A stretch of 64,000 bases of DNA from Trichosporon coremiiforme. Its lineage: Eukaryota; Basidiomycota; Tremellomycetes; Trichosporonales; Trichosporonaceae. The position numbers and the translations under genes are program-made. Below are positions 1-13,023 of the stretch, piece by piece. The stretch covers positions 621,362-685,361 of the forward strand of contig BCJJ01000023.1 in NCBI GenBank assembly GCA_039545355.1, in the 5' to 3' direction. Below the pieces are notes generated by a model that saw only the letters and a program-made list of their open reading frames with translations, did not search any database and was not told the origin of the DNA. Position 1 is the stretch's first letter. Each line of letters opens with the position of its first letter.

Positions 1-107
1 GATTGCGAAGAGGCGGATTCCAAGCAACTCTGCTGAACACCATGACCAGCAACTTTTTGGACGGTGGAGGTGGTCGAGTCACGTGATGAGCCAACGGTCG
101 AGCAGTC

Positions 108-512
108 ATGTCACACCCACAGGTGCTGGCCGTCGTCGTCACTGCCTCCATCTTAGGAGTGAGTTATGATCCTGCGATCATGCCTGTAGACCAGGGTTTC
201 CTGCTTTTTGCAATTGCCACAGTGCTTTTCTGGTAGGCCACTTAGGAGGTGGACATGCTAACTCACAGCATATCGGCTGTCATTTACTGCTTCCTGTCAA
301 CGTGCCTGGGGTTGCAGATACGCCGTTCAAATATCCGCGATGCGTTTCGCTCAGGTGATTCGACCTCTACAGGCCCACGTAACTACAACTACGTTCGTCT
401 TTACGACGATCGCAACATGCCGCTTGCTCCAACATGGTCTGGCGTTGGCGGCACTTTCACTTCGACCGAGGCGATAGAATTAGTCTCAACCTCAAGCTCA
501 CTCGATAGATAG
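108..512 (+). CDS. Small predicted membrane protein, hypothetical
   Basis: I read three exons, 108-158, 195-232 and 269-512, joined over two 36-nt GT-AG introns. The second intron carries a GCTAAC branch site. The product is about 110 residues. Its first ~45 residues are strongly hydrophobic (two possible membrane helices), followed by a polar tail with an RNYNYVRLYDD stretch and a Ser/Thr-rich end. I do not recognise the family. A palindromic TCACGTGA lies 22 bp upstream of the ATG. The gene is convergent with the myosin V gene, whose stop is 147 bp away. The reading frame stays open over 333 nt only if both introns are removed, which supports the model, but no homology backs it. Confidence 0.45.
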
Positions 513-658
513 CAGTTAGTTCAACAACATTCGGTAAGCGAAACAGCTAAGTGCACACGCAGACGCTGCAACGTTAAATAATCCCATAGACATGATTCCG
601 ATACGATTGTATATTGCATAGCATGGTACACCTTGTGAGAGTGGGCGGAACCGGCCCT

Positions 659-3600
659 CTACGCGACAAACGTCGCGAGCCTCCTGATGAGAGGAACATT
701 GAGCCATGCCGGCACGTCTGTGGCCAGTCAGCTTCGATGAAAGTGGGCATAACGTACAAGTCTCGAGACCGGCAATGTCTCGTGGCGGAGGGATTTGGTA
801 TGGCCCAACCTCATCCTGCTCCGTCTGCAGTAGAAGCTGATCGTTCTTATCTTCTGGCCGAACGCGTGCGGCCACAGCCTTGAGAATATCAGGCGAGATA
901 GGAGCTTCGTAGTCGGCATTGTGATATTGCGAGATGAGCTTTTGAATCTGAGAAGGCGAGAGAATCCAACAGACATCGAACAAGATCTCGATATCGCCCA
1001 TCGACGCCTGTTCATATTAGCCTACGTTTAGCCACATCGCTTACCTTCTTAAGCTGCAGCAACTTAGTGGCCTGCATGAGGTGTTCGAGCTGAAGCAGCC
1101 CCTCAGGCATGTCGTGAGCCTTGCACCATTCTGTTATTAGCCGTTGCACTGTCACGATTCCATACCTTCGATGCGAGTGATGTTGTACTGGATTTGCATA
1201 GCTGACTGTCAGATGCGTCCCCATTGATATAACTCACCTCTCTTCCAGGAGCAGAAGTTGCGACGCATGATGAGATCGTTGAAAGCGATAGTGCCGATCA
1301 GCTTCAGCAGCTCGGTAACGACCTGCTGCATGACGCTTTCCTCCATGTAGTAGCTCTTGAGACACTTCCAAACCTTGTTGAGGAGATTCAGGATATCGTC
1401 CATGCTGGCAGTCGGCTGGTTGTTCCCACCGCCCATTCCAATCATACGTTGGAACATTCGACCGCTACCATCCGATGTAATGAAACCAGGAAGCGATTGC
1501 GATTCGATGAGGGCAGGAATGACCATCTTTCCAAGCTTCTTCTTCACCTCCAGCATCCAAGTGTGATAGATGTTGTACTCCAGGCTGTCGAGATCATGCT
1601 TGACGATGCCTACCAGCCGCTCGTATGCCTCCCAGTCAAGCTCGCGGCCGCCGGGTTCGTCCATACCCGGGGCGATGCCTTGTTGCGCGTCAGACTCGGC
1701 CACACAGATGAATGACAGGATCTCCTGCACGTTGGACAGCCAGAAAATTCCCGGGACAATGACCTCCTCCCCCTTGAATTGCTGTCCAAGTTAGCGCTGA
1801 GCGACGCCGTAAATGCGACTCACCATCACATAGCTTTGGATGCTCTGCATGACGTTCGCCAGGAACCTTTCGCTTTCCGGGATCATGCCAAGCTTCCACA
1901 TCTCGTTCGATACCAAGCTGATCAGGTGAGCTGGGAAGATCACCTCCTTGGCGAGAGGTGGATTGTGGAGGCTTGCCGCAGGGATCTTCAAACTCGCGAT
2001 GAGACCGTGCAAGACGTCATCGTCCAAACCCTCTTCGTCTTCCAAAAGACGGGCGACCTCGTCCGCAGACGAATCGTTCAAAGTCGGCAGGCCATTAGAG
2101 TCCCTGGGGCGTAGGAGGTTATTCTGAGGGAACATGACCGAAACAGCGCGTGGGGCATTGAGGGCGGGTTTCCGCAAGTCCACCGTGTCTTCTTCAGAAT
2201 GAGGAACAACTGCGCCGTGGCCAGTCGTGCTGTGCCTGCGGATGCGCCTCCGAGCCGGGGGGTGGTTGCGAGCCTCACCGCCATGCAGACCGTTCGCAAA
2301 GTCTCGCAAACCGCGGTCCATGGTGGGAGAAGGTGGTGCATCGCGTGCGCCCTTGGTCAGAGCCTGCAGGGCGCTAGCGCGGCTGATCTGTTCCTTCAGC
2401 GAAGTGATCTCATGTCGCAAAGTCTGAATGGTAGATTCGTCCTCTTCATGCTTTGCGAGTGCAGAGTCGATCGTGGCCTGTCGCTCGTTCGCGTCGACGG
2501 TTGCACGCTCCAGCTGGGTTGACAGTCGAGTGATCTCCTCATCCAGTTCGGTCACACGCTTCGTTGCTGAACGAAGGCGCTCTTCGTGCTCATTCCTGGA
2601 AGCCATCACCTCGTCAAACTTGTCTCGGGGCACCGTTGGCTCAGCGAGCTTAGATTCGAGCGAAGCTGAGCGTGCCTGAGCTTCTTCATGCCGTGACTGC
2701 CAGTTCGCGAGCTCCTTCTCCAGATCAGAAATCCGGGTCTTGAGAGATTTGTTTTCGCCTGTACGCTTCTGGAGGGTCTTGGTAAGCTCGACCACCTTGT
2801 TCTCCAGTTGATAGGAAATCTCCTTGAGCTTGTCGGCTGACTTCGCCTCAGCCTTGAGAGTCTTGAGTTCGCGAACCGCGAGCTTCCGTCTCCATTGTGA
2901 CTGAAGAACGATAATCCTGCGAATCTCTCCACGGTAACGTAACCGAGTAGCGCTGGACGTCAGTTTCATAAACATCGCTCAACTCACTGTCCACGGAAGA
3001 GACTCTGCAGCTGAAGAACGGCAGACTCTGTTCGCTGCTCCCTGAATCGCTGCCGCGCTTGGAACCCTCGGATGCCTGTGCTGTTAGTCTGAATCCCGCA
3101 CAGTGTGACCCACCGGCCTGAATTGTGACAACGGCCTGTCGCGTATTGGCATAAGCGCGGCGCTGAAGAACGCCACGAGCAGCCCTCTGCAGCAGGGTGG
3201 CAGCTGCATCCCTTCTCATCTGCTCAACCAAACGACGGGCTTGGATACCTCTCCACCAGGCCTGAATGGTGATGGTACGGCGTCGCAGGTCCTGGTAGTG
3301 CTTGTATGCGATACGGCGCCGCACGTTCTTCTGGACCAGTGTCACGAGAGCGTTGAGACGAGCGGTCCTCAAGGATTCCAAGAGAGCTACCATACCGGCG
3401 CGGAAGAAGATCTTCGACAGTCCGATTTGGTACTTGTTTTCATCCTTAAGCGTACGTTGCAGGAGGAGCTGACAGAAGGCCTTGACGTCTGAGTTACCCT
3501 CCCATTCCTTGGAGTTGACGAGGACGTAGTAACTGATGTTAGGACGGTACAAGACGCGGACTCACCGGCTTGCAAACTCTGCAAATGTCCAGCGACTCGG

Positions 3601-6188
3601 ATAGCCGGCGCAACTAATCCTGATCGTCTCCAGCACGCCGCAAGCACGTAGCTGGGATAAGACCTGTTGCGGCTCAAAGGTCCAGGCCTTCTTTGCTTCA
3701 TTGGGCTTGATGCAACGGATGTAATGGACATTTGTGTGATTTATCGTGTCCATCAAGCTAATCAGCGAGTGCTTGAAGATGGACCCGAGCGTCGGTTTGC
3801 GGGTTGCGCCCCCTCTCTTCGGGCCAGGCTTGGCCTCGAGAGTTGGGGCTGCAGAGGAACTGGCGGCTTGGTCAAGAGAGCGTGTAATTGCTTCACGCAA
3901 GAAGTCGTTGCTGGAATTTTGCAGAAGCGCGAGGTGTTCATCTGGAACAGTATCACGGTTCTTCTCCAGGAAGCCGTCAGCATCGTAGGTTACGTCGTGC
4001 GCATAGTGTGCGATTGTGAAAGCGTTCTGATTGAATCGCGGTTTCTTGAAGACGTCCTTGTACTCGGGCTTGGGTCCGAGTTGCTGATGAAGCTTGTTGG
4101 CAAACGATGCGTCTGCACCGGACGGCAGACGGGACTCTTCGTCGAGCAAAGTCAGCACGCCCATCTTCCCCTCGATGACATCGATACAAGCTTGGTTGTC
4201 CGTGAAGTCGATGAAAGTCCAGTTGATCTCTTCCCTCATATATTCCTCCTGCTCAAGCTCACGATGTCAGCTTAGAGACTCCATATTCCATACCTTGAAA
4301 ACGTGGGCGTTGAACTTGGCTGTCAGTTAAAGGACCTTCTCATCACTCACTTCTTGCTGCAGCTTCTCGTTTGCCCAGTTGATGCAGAACTGTTCAAATG
4401 AGTTCTTCTTAAAGTGCTCAAAGCCGTACTGGAAACGTCAGCGACAGGGACGAATCACGCACGTACAATATCCAGGACACCGATGAACCTGTTGGAACTG
4501 CTCGCGTTCTCTCCAGAGAGACTGTCATTCACTGCCCCGACGAGCCACTGCGTGTTAGCGTGTCCAAAGCTCTGACCAACATACGTCGAACAAGCAAGAA
4601 TAGATGAACTTGGCCACTGAATCGCGGACAACAGTTGCCTGGGCCGAGCCAAGGTTTGTGACAATCTTCTCACTTCGGGTCGTCAACTGCTTCTTAATCG
4701 TCCACTTCTTGAACTCAGCGAGCGGCAGACCGAGAAGAGAAGTTGCCAAAGCAAGGGCCGGATCATCGTCGGCCAGGACAGCGTCCGTGCGAGACTGAGT
4801 GATCTTGACATTGCCAAGATGCAGCAATGCGGCCAGAACCTTGAAGATATGCCACTGGCGCTCAACGGAAATGCCCACAGTGCTGAGCGCCTCCTGCGTG
4901 TCTCGGAACTCCTTGGCGTCGTCAACGCCAGCAATGAAAGAAGATGATGGACCACCACCGGCCAGATACGCAAACTGTTGGGGGTCGGCAGGGAGAGACA
5001 GATCCTTGCGCTCTTTAGCCGGAGCTCCAGCTAGGAGCTGGTAAAAGATGTGGTAGTTGCGCTCCGTGTCAGGTTGGTAAACAAGTCGAGATCGCTCCAG
5101 GAGGTATGTACGAATCTTGGCACCGACAATCTCGTTCTCGTTATCGAAGAGAACCTGGCAATCAGCATCATCATATTGACTCGATACAAACCTCAATGTA
5201 CTTGCCGAAACGCGAACTGTTGTCATTGCGCGTGGTTTTCGCATTACCGAAAGCCTCCATGATGGGATTGCTGGCAAGGATCTGGCGCTCGATTTCACTC
5301 ATGCCCTCGTCGTCACCACTTGGGTCCAAACGCCGGCGCTCAGCCGGTGTCTCTTTGGATGCGTTGATGACAGACGCAAAGTAGCGAAGAATGTACTTGG
5401 CAGAGACGGTCTTTCCCGCACCACTGATTATTGTCAGATGCAAGGCGCGGTCATGAATTCAGACGCACCTTTCACCGCTGACAACGATAGTTTGATCGCC
5501 AGCACCAGTCGGATCCACGCCCCCGTTACCGCTGCCCCTCCGCATTAGATCCAGTGCTTCCTCCGCAATCGCAAACAAGTGCGGTTCCATGTCGCCTTTC
5601 CGTTTACCGGCGTAAGCCTGGAGGATGTCGTTTCCATCTTGCAGGTCAGCCAACATTAGAGGTCAGACACTTACACAAGGGTACGGGGCTGAAGGGGTTC
5701 AGTGCGACCTAGCAGTTAGCTCTGAACAGGTAACCGATTCGCGACGTACGAGTACAATGCCCGAATAGGTGTAAGGCTGGTGCGTCGCATATCTTGTCGC
5801 AATTGCGTGAAGAACTGTGGGTCAGATGGCTTCTGTGAGAGGCGAGACACATACCACTGGGTTCGTTTAGATTACTCAGGCTCGCCAGATCTTCCGAGCT
5901 CTCCAGGAGCGGCGGATTTCTCAAAGGCGGTAGGACGTCCTGGCTTGAACCCAGGGACAAGTTGTTGCCGTTCGACTCTGATGCGGACTGCAGTGTAGAA
6001 AACGAGCACTTGAACTCCTTCGACCCTCCCTCGTCTGAAGTTTTGCCGTCGATCAGTACCGCGATAACGACTTCGGAGTCTGGGTTCGGGGCACCAGGTA
6101 TCGCTACCGAGGTCACAGTGCCGGGCACCCATCCTGCCTCTTTGTCGGGGAGCCAGACACGCGTCCCCTTGGTGTACACTGAAGCCAT
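659..6188 (-). CDS. MYO2: Class V myosin heavy chain (MYO2 type)
   Basis: This is an actin-based motor that carries secretory vesicles and organelles to sites of polarised growth. From N to C I see an SH3-like start ([13 protein letters not shown]); the motor with P-loop SGAGKT (~5430), switch [11 protein letters not shown] (~5200) and the FIGVLDI segment (~4480); an actin-binding region ending in [19 protein letters not shown] (~3600); six IQ motifs (~3370-2870) for light chains; a coiled coil (~2860-2360); and a cargo-binding DIL domain (~1750-870). More than fifteen short introns interrupt it. The last exon (659-717, after a 40-nt intron) encodes [19 protein letters not shown], a typical class V end. 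The start at 6188 gives the normal N-terminus. My estimate is 1,550-1,600 residues. In Cryptococcus neoformans MYO2 is a mating-type-locus gene, which fits STE3 about 20 kb away. Identity is certain; individual small introns are hand-placed. Confidence 0.93.
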
Positions 6189-7694
6189 GGTACCAAGGGG
6201 TTGGAAGACAGCAGTAGGCGGATAATGAGGTCAAGTAGATGCTCAGGAATCGTCACACTGCAGATGGCAGGTAGAAGGTGGCGAGTGTGTTGACTGGAAG
6301 CCTGGGGTTTCTGAAAGAAGAGGACCGTGAGACGACGCGTGCGCGAGGCCGAGAAGGTCGATCTAACCGGGAAGGACGGGCGAACGTCGGCAGGGACAAC
6401 GGGAGAACAGAAGTGGAGAAGAAGAGGGGTCAGCGAGACGGATGAGAAGATGGAAAGGAAAAGACAGGGATCAAGGACGCTTGGAGAAGACGAAAGGCGG
6501 CGGCGGTCGAGGAGAGTAGGAGATGGCAACGGCCAGCGGTGCAGCGTACAGTGCGCGGTGCGATGGCCCGGTGGCCCAGTGTGATACGGACGAAACGTGT
6601 CGTGCCCTGTGATGTGCCCGGATCACTACTCGCTCCTCTTCTAGGCCGGTCAATGGTCAAGCCAGGGTATGAAAGCGCAGAAGCCTGGCTGGCGCATGGC
6701 GCATTCGCGCATCAGCGGGCTCAGCGGCCCAGCGCTTTGCAACCAATGCACGTAAGACCGCCCAAGCCGACCAGCCGGCCCAGCCCGGTCAGGCCTATCC
6801 GCCCATCCATCGAACCCCTAAACCAATTTGCGCCTGCCCGTAATTTCCTTCCCAGACGCGCCCGCGCGTGCGTGCGTATGAGCGCGTGCGCGCCGCGTCT
6901 TCGCCCCTCGTTTTGCCCAGCCTATGGCCTCACGATCTGTTCCTATGCACCGCGCAACCTGCCTCCTCGTGCAGTTCCCGTACTGCCTTTCCTAGCTTTC
7001 ATGGCTGTCCAGCACCAATCCTCACGTTCTACACAATGCATCTTCGCGCGGCATGCTGCGCGCCAATGCATCTAGATCACACCTGCTGTCCGGAACTCAC
7101 TCTGACCGGTACGCAGCTGCTCTGCGAATCCACATCTGTCTCGTTTGCCAGCCGAGTTGCGACCCCGCCCGCCGTGCATGGCATGCACGTTGGGACCGTC
7201 ACCACCGTCCTAACAAAACCCTCAGTGGCCCCCTTCATGATCTATGCATTCCATCCATGGTCATTTCAGTAGCGCCTCACCATCCAGCGACCTTGTCCAT
7301 GATTCCCACTGGCAGGAAGGACACTTAGTTGTGGCCGAAAAAGCATGCGTACTTGAGCCGGCACGAGGCAGCATAAGGCCTCTGATCTTGGTTTCGCGCC
7401 GCTGGGTTCGACGCAGCGATCACGCACTGGTTACACTCCTCCAAATCCATGTTATACATGTTATATTATGGGGTGTGATGGCGGATCCTCACTCGTCCGC
7501 GACGTTGCTTCCTGTTGGCACCACTCCAGCCAGTCGGAGCATCAAGCATGGTTCGCGAGGCTAGGCGCGTCTACTGATATTGGCCCCAGTCACTTTCGTG
7601 CCAAACGGCTGTTTCATTGCGGTTGCGAGGCTTCGCTCTCTGACATCTACATGAGCTCGTACAACAGCGCAGTTTCTTATACACAACTCATCTC
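6189..7694. other. Intergenic, upstream of myosin V
   Basis: These 1.5 kb lie between the myosin V start and the NDC80 stop. The first ~350 bp are purine-rich on the plus strand, that is CT-rich on the myosin sense strand, as expected of a fungal promoter and 5' leader. Open frames here (for example 6539-7075 plus) are Arg/Pro-rich, low in complexity and have no recognisable domain. I see no gene or RNA. Confidence 0.5.
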
Positions 7695-9996
7695 CTACCG
7701 TCCTTCCGCAAAGCTTCTCACGGCCCCAAGGCTGTCAGCCGTATGCTCCTGAGCTTTGACGATGCAGTCCATATGACTCATCAGCTCCTTCAAGATCCCC
7801 TCCTGGAGAAGCTGCGTCTTGTGTCGAAGCTCTTTGAAACTGACAAAGTCAGCGCCATCAAGCGGTTAGTACTCACGCGATCCTTGTACTCTCCAACGTA
7901 GACTGAGTGGTCAAGACGCCCTGTTGCGTTCTGGAGGACACTGCAGTAACCTCTCCTTCCAAGCGCGAGACCGTCTGAGAAACGGTGGCGACAGCAGTTT
8001 GGAGTTGCTAACTAATTAGTTTTGCCGCAGTCATGTTCTCTGGACTTACATTCTTCGCCTCCTCCGTTTGGTCCTGAATCAGCTTCAGCCGAACCTCTCG
8101 AGTCGCGGCATCTGCCCTTTGCTGCTCAACTTCCTGAGCGATTCGGTCCTGCATGTCTTCCAAGGCAATCGATTCATCCTGCAAGGCCCTGGCCTCCTTG
8201 TGGAAATCATCGCCGTAGTCCTGAAGAGCCGGGCGAATAACATGGTTCCAAGACTGACCGATGAGGCCCATCTTCGCCAGGTCACCAGAACCTAGCTCCA
8301 CGTCCAACGAGCAATCGATGCCTCCTTCGGATATCAGGAAACGCGTTTTGCACGATGGCCCCAAGCATCCGATCTGGTGGCCGAGGGACGCATAGCTCTG
8401 CTGTAGGTCGCCCAACCGGTCCATGGTATCGGTAACCTCCATCTCCTGATGATGGCAATGCTTCCGTGCCTGCTGCAGCTTGCCACGCAGCTCCTCTAGA
8501 TTACGCGAGAGGGTCTCGCGCTCATGGTTCATGCGGCTAACCTCGTCGGCACTAAGGTTCTGGGCAGCCACAGCAGCCTCTACTTCCTTCAGATCGTTCT
8601 CGGCTATCGTGATGCTTTGGGCTACGGCATCAGCGCACGATGTGGTGCGTCAAGACTCACAGTGCTCCATTATGGCTGATCTCATAGCCGATATGCCATG
8701 CCTCATTTTCTCCGCTTTACCACGTTGGATGTTGATAAAGTCAATGAATTTACCTCGGTCGCCAAGCAGCTGGTTATACTCTTCGTCGACCTGCTTCAAG
8801 GGAGGCTTGGCGTCAGTACCTCTTCGGCACAGCCACCTACCTCCTGAGCCTGCAATTGCCGCAGCTCTTCGTCCTTTTGCTTCGCTTCAACTTCCAACCG
8901 CTCGCATTCTGCCACGGTGGCGGCCGAAATGCGCTCTGATATCAGCGGCGGGTCTGTTCGCACGCTTACCATAGCCTTCTTCCAATTCACGCTCGGCCTC
9001 CGGGAAGTGGCCGGTGCCATTGTGGAACCAGTCGTAGTACATATTAGACGTGAAGTGCCAGAGCAGCCGTTCCTCAATCTGAGGATGGTTGACTGGCAGG
9101 GCATTCGGCGGGCCAAGAAGCGGGTCTGAGACGACGTCGTGGTTTCGCCAATAGTCCTGAGCCTTCCAGTCAGATCCTCCCAAACGTGTTTTCTTGCGAC
9201 TCACTTTGCACAGTTCGACGAGCCAATTGAGCATCGCCAGGACGTGGGGCCAGTTTGAACCTCCAGGTGCTGTCAGGGCAGTCTTGCCGATGCTGTCCAT
9301 GGCCGGATACTTCAGGTCTCGGAGGATGGCAATGAAATCATCTTCCACTTTCTTGCTCCATGGGTACCCAGTGCCCATAAGTTCCTCCGCCAGATATCGG
9401 AAAAGGGTCTGGAAGTCACGCTGTGTGGGAGATACAAGCCATTTGGAGCTCAGGGCGAGCTGCACCCCGCGTTGAGCCAGGAAGTCCTCGATGTTCCGTT
9501 GACATTCGTTTTGGAAGGCACGATCTCGAACAGGTCGAGTGTCTTTTGAAGAATTGCCATAGCCAGGCATGATAGACGAACGGCCTGAAGCTTGAGCAAC
9601 AGAAGGTCGCCTAGAGCTGTTGTTAGCGGTCGCACCAGTTGGCTCTCACCTCAAGCTTCGGACTGTTTGAGGCGTTCGCCCGTAAAGTCCTCCGTCCGCT
9701 CGACTACCACTGAGTGGCTCAGCAGCAGAACGGCCTTGAAGCAGACTCCTTCGTTTAGAAGCGCCTCTGTCTGCACCCGGTCCCAAACCCACAGCTGAAG
9801 TAGACAGCGTCGCCCCGTTACCTGCCAGCGACATCCGATGTCCGCTCGGGGCGCCCAGCGCGAGTGACGAACGGGACGCCAGACCTCGAGAGGCCGGACG
9901 CTTCATCGCAGATGACGGTGCGGCCATGGTCGATGTTGAGAAAGCCGAATTACCAGCTGGACCGTCGACTGCCAAATGTCGGTGGCGAGGATCCAT
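7695..9996 (-). CDS. NDC80: Kinetochore protein Ndc80 (Hec1)
   Basis: Ndc80 is the microtubule-binding subunit of the Ndc80-Nuf2-Spc24-Spc25 complex at the outer kinetochore. I see a basic, disordered N-terminal tail (~150 residues, 9996 to ~9600), then the calponin-homology domain with the family segments RDRAFQ, FLAQRG and NWPHVLAMLNWLVELCK (~9560-9200), then a long coiled coil to the end. Several short introns interrupt it. The last exon follows a 37-nt intron and its frame is set by the continuing coiled coil (TQSTLESTRIAFKELRHKTQLLQEG-like heptads), stopping at TAG 7695-7697. The tail is Ser/Arg-rich, as expected for an Aurora-B target. Identity is firm; internal splice sites near 8650-8830 are less sure. 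Confidence 0.9.
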
Positions 9997-10222
9997 GCTT
10001 GTTTAGGGGACGATACATGGATGTTGAACGCGACGGGTTTGTTTACATCAACAGGCGCGACTGACGGAAGCATTTGAGGTCAAACCGACAGTCACGTGGT
10101 AGTCATCGCAGCCCGGACGGATTTCAATCACTCCCATTCGGCAGTGAACTACAGCTAACCTCGCATACTATACATCCTACGCATGCTCATGAACAGTCTT
10201 GTCGCGACCTACTGCTCTTCGC

Positions 10223-12600
10223 CTAGAAGTCATCTTCCTCACTGCCTTCCTCCCAATCAACGCTATTTAAGGCAGCCTCAGCTTCTGCGTAGAGCTTGTC
10301 AAGACCCGTGACACTTTCCAGGTATCCAGGCTCATTGAAAGCGCGAAGGAGGAACGACATTCCATGATCAGTATAAGCCTTGAGAATCTGGAGTCAGTTT
10401 GCGTCGTTCACCTCACTCACGGTATCACTGCACGCAGTGCACTTATCATAAGCTGCACCTTCGACCAGACTGTTGTTCCACTTGCTCAGAGATCCTCGTA
10501 TCTGATGTGGAACGGGTCCCAGAGGAGAACCGGCCCTCAAGGAAGCGCTATCAAAGGTTGGGCGTTCTGCGGGGGCCTTGATACTGTTTCTGTTAGGGCG
10601 GCCAAGCGTCTGTACCTACCCTAGTGGGTGTTGCAAGATGGAAACAAGCATCTCGACCGAGGATGCAGCCGCAATGGGGGCCACGCCTGGCCGCGTCACC
10701 GTGCACATCTGGTCGAGTGTCCTGTCGGTCAAAGACTAACGTCAGCTGCGTACACTTGACAGCTCACGTCCGTGGGTGCAACAATGTCGTTACAGAAATA
10801 ACAGCCTAGTCGTGGCTTGGTGGTGGATGGAATTCCGTGCCGCATCACCAAGTAGCTGTCAAACCCGAGCGCTGCATTGATGACCATTTTACCCCGCGCC
10901 GCCCCAATGACGGTCGGCAGCCACCTCGATTCTCGTGAATCCATGAGAAGGAAGACAGCATCATGATCCTCGATGAGATTCTCGAGACGGGTCACCGTTT
11001 TCTGGGCCGATTGCTCAGCTCCGCCGCTGACGGGGTGGCCAGGCATGGGGATCAACAGATCATGCCCGGTAGCCGCCTGCAAATTCAGCGGGTAATGTAT
11101 AGCATACTCACAATGGACGGAAGGATCTCCTTCAACCTCGCTGCTGCGGTCTCTGCTTTCGGTTTGCCGCCATTCAGACAATCCTCAAATTGGAATAGAG
11201 GTTGCCTTACGGGATTCGAGAAAGACACGCGAGAGGAATCGACGAAGGTGATCGTCCTGACACCCCAGCCCTGCCTGTCAGAAGAGCAGACCACTGTGAG
11301 TTTACCATCAATGAACGAGCTACATAACAACCTAGAGTGCCTGCCCCGAGCAGCAGGCATTTGGAGGAAGCAATCCTTTCCAGGTCGAGCTCAGGCATGA
11401 TGCGCCAACGCATTAACTTCAGGTTCAGATCCACAGCTTGGTCGGCCAGCCTGGACGTGAGCAGCAGAAACAACTTGGCGACTCACCGACTGGGGTCCAG
11501 CATCGGACCCAGATTTGCTATCCTGCTTGCGAGTTTGCCCGTTCCGTCCCGTTCCCATCCAACAACCTGAGGACGCTGGCCGCCTGGAACAGCCGTAGAT
11601 GCAGTAGATATCTGGACCGCACGGCTATCAGATCCCTGCCTCAAGCCGACAAGCCTTAGGCTCTGAACATCATGACGATTATGCAGGTAATAAAGAACGT
11701 TCCTCACCACCCAGCCAGGGTTCCCAGGAAGCGAAGAGGGGTCATGAAACGCCAGAATTCTCTGATACTGTGAGCTCACTGGAATCTTGACGGGGGCGTA
11801 CCTCAGACGGAGGTACTCCTTCAAAGAAGGAGCGTGCAGCCGTCACTGGGCCGACGACCCGTTGTCCAACGGGACCCTTGACCAGAAACGCAATTGAAGC
11901 GCTCTTATGCTCAAGCCCTTTGCCCAGTTCGCGCATTTCATCCGCTTCCTGATCGGTTAGAGACCCACGCCGATGACGCACTCACAGTATCAGGAATGCT
12001 GCCGAAATCATCCTCTACTTGCCAGCCTGGCTTCGAGACAACAGCTGGGAAAGCGAACCAGTAGTGGAAAGTGTACTTCTTCAGATCCGCAAAAGTCAGG
12101 AGTAGAAATTCATTAAACGATGGTTCCTCAGACTCGAAAGAGGCGAGAATCTAAAGTCAGCGGCCGAAGTTCCAGGGGGTAATACTGACCTCGTCTACCA
12201 CTTTGTCAAATACAGCTTTCTTTGCTTCGGGAGATCTGAATTCTTCAATGGTATTGAAGTTCTTGAACGTGCCTTGAAGGCTGTACCCATGTACAGACGG
12301 CCTGGCGTTAACCATGTTTCTCCAGAGCATCTGTGTACGGCCCGCACACACCCACCGGTCGCTGACAGGATCGAAAGCCGTAGCAGATAGAACCACGCTG
12401 CCGTCGACGCCTACATTCTTTCCTTCCTTGATACCAGTGAGCTTGTTCAGGTTGGGAATGCTTCTGCCCTCCTCTACCCAGGCCCGGATTGCCAGCGATG
12501 AGTCATCCAGCTTGAGCTTGTCTAGCTTCAGTGAAGTCACTGCAGACCAGAACTCGGGTGTTGGTTGAGAGATGTAGGGTTGAAATTGGAGTGGAGCCAT
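10223..12600 (-). CDS. ATG7: Autophagy E1-like enzyme Atg7
   Basis: Atg7 activates the ubiquitin-like proteins Atg8 and Atg12 by adenylation and thioester formation, then passes them to Atg3 and Atg10. The N-terminal domain starts [18 protein letters not shown]; an in-frame ATG 55 codons upstream (12765) would add a Ser/His-rich stretch absent from the family, so I chose 12600. The E1 domain has the nucleotide-binding [13 protein letters not shown] (~11360) and the conserved [15 protein letters not shown] and GGKPKAE segments (~11190). The catalytic cysteine lies in [10 protein letters not shown] (~10710), just after a 46-nt intron. The C-terminal tail is acidic (EEGSEEDDF) and ends at TAG 10223-10225. 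Five or more short introns. The gene runs in the same direction as NDC80 and RPN6. Confidence 0.93.
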
Positions 12601-13023
12601 GATGCTCCCTGAAGGAAAGAATGCTGGCACGCCCGACGAGGAAGAGAACACAGGTAGTGAGCAATCACTGTGATGAGAGAGCGATGTGGTGGCGAACAGT
12701 GCAGGACTCTGGACAGACGCGTGACGTCGCAGAACGTGCCTGGCCGCGTGCCAAGTCGATGACACGCGGAGTCAATTTCGACTTCGCCTCTGACAGCAAT
12801 GATAACACTGATGACCACCAGTACTTTATCGTTGCTGACCAGATCGTAGATCGTTATCCAGTCAGCCAGCCATGTTCAACAAGCTGGCTGCTAGAATACT
12901 GAAAACATACTTCAGAGTGCAAGCACTGCTCCTAAGCGATAGTTCCCACGTCCGATGCGGTTCCGCAACAAGGGCACTTGTCTCATCTAATCACAAACTG
13001 CATACTATTACTAGTCTACTCCT
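12601..13023. other. Intergenic, ATG7 promoter and RPN6 3' side
   Basis: A 423-bp stretch separates the ATG7 start from the RPN6 stop; both genes are on the minus strand, so it holds the ATG7 promoter and the RPN6 terminator. I see no gene and no strong motif. The left ~160 bp are open in the ATG7 frame, which explains the possible longer ATG7 start at 12765. Confidence 0.5.

Noticed and set aside
6539..7075. A 178-codon frame upstream of myosin V.
   Set aside because: Arg/Pro-rich, low complexity, no domain, in a likely promoter.
12601..12765. A 55-codon N-terminal extension of ATG7.
   Set aside because: The family begins at [18 protein letters not shown]; the extension is Ser/His-rich and unlike any Atg7 start.
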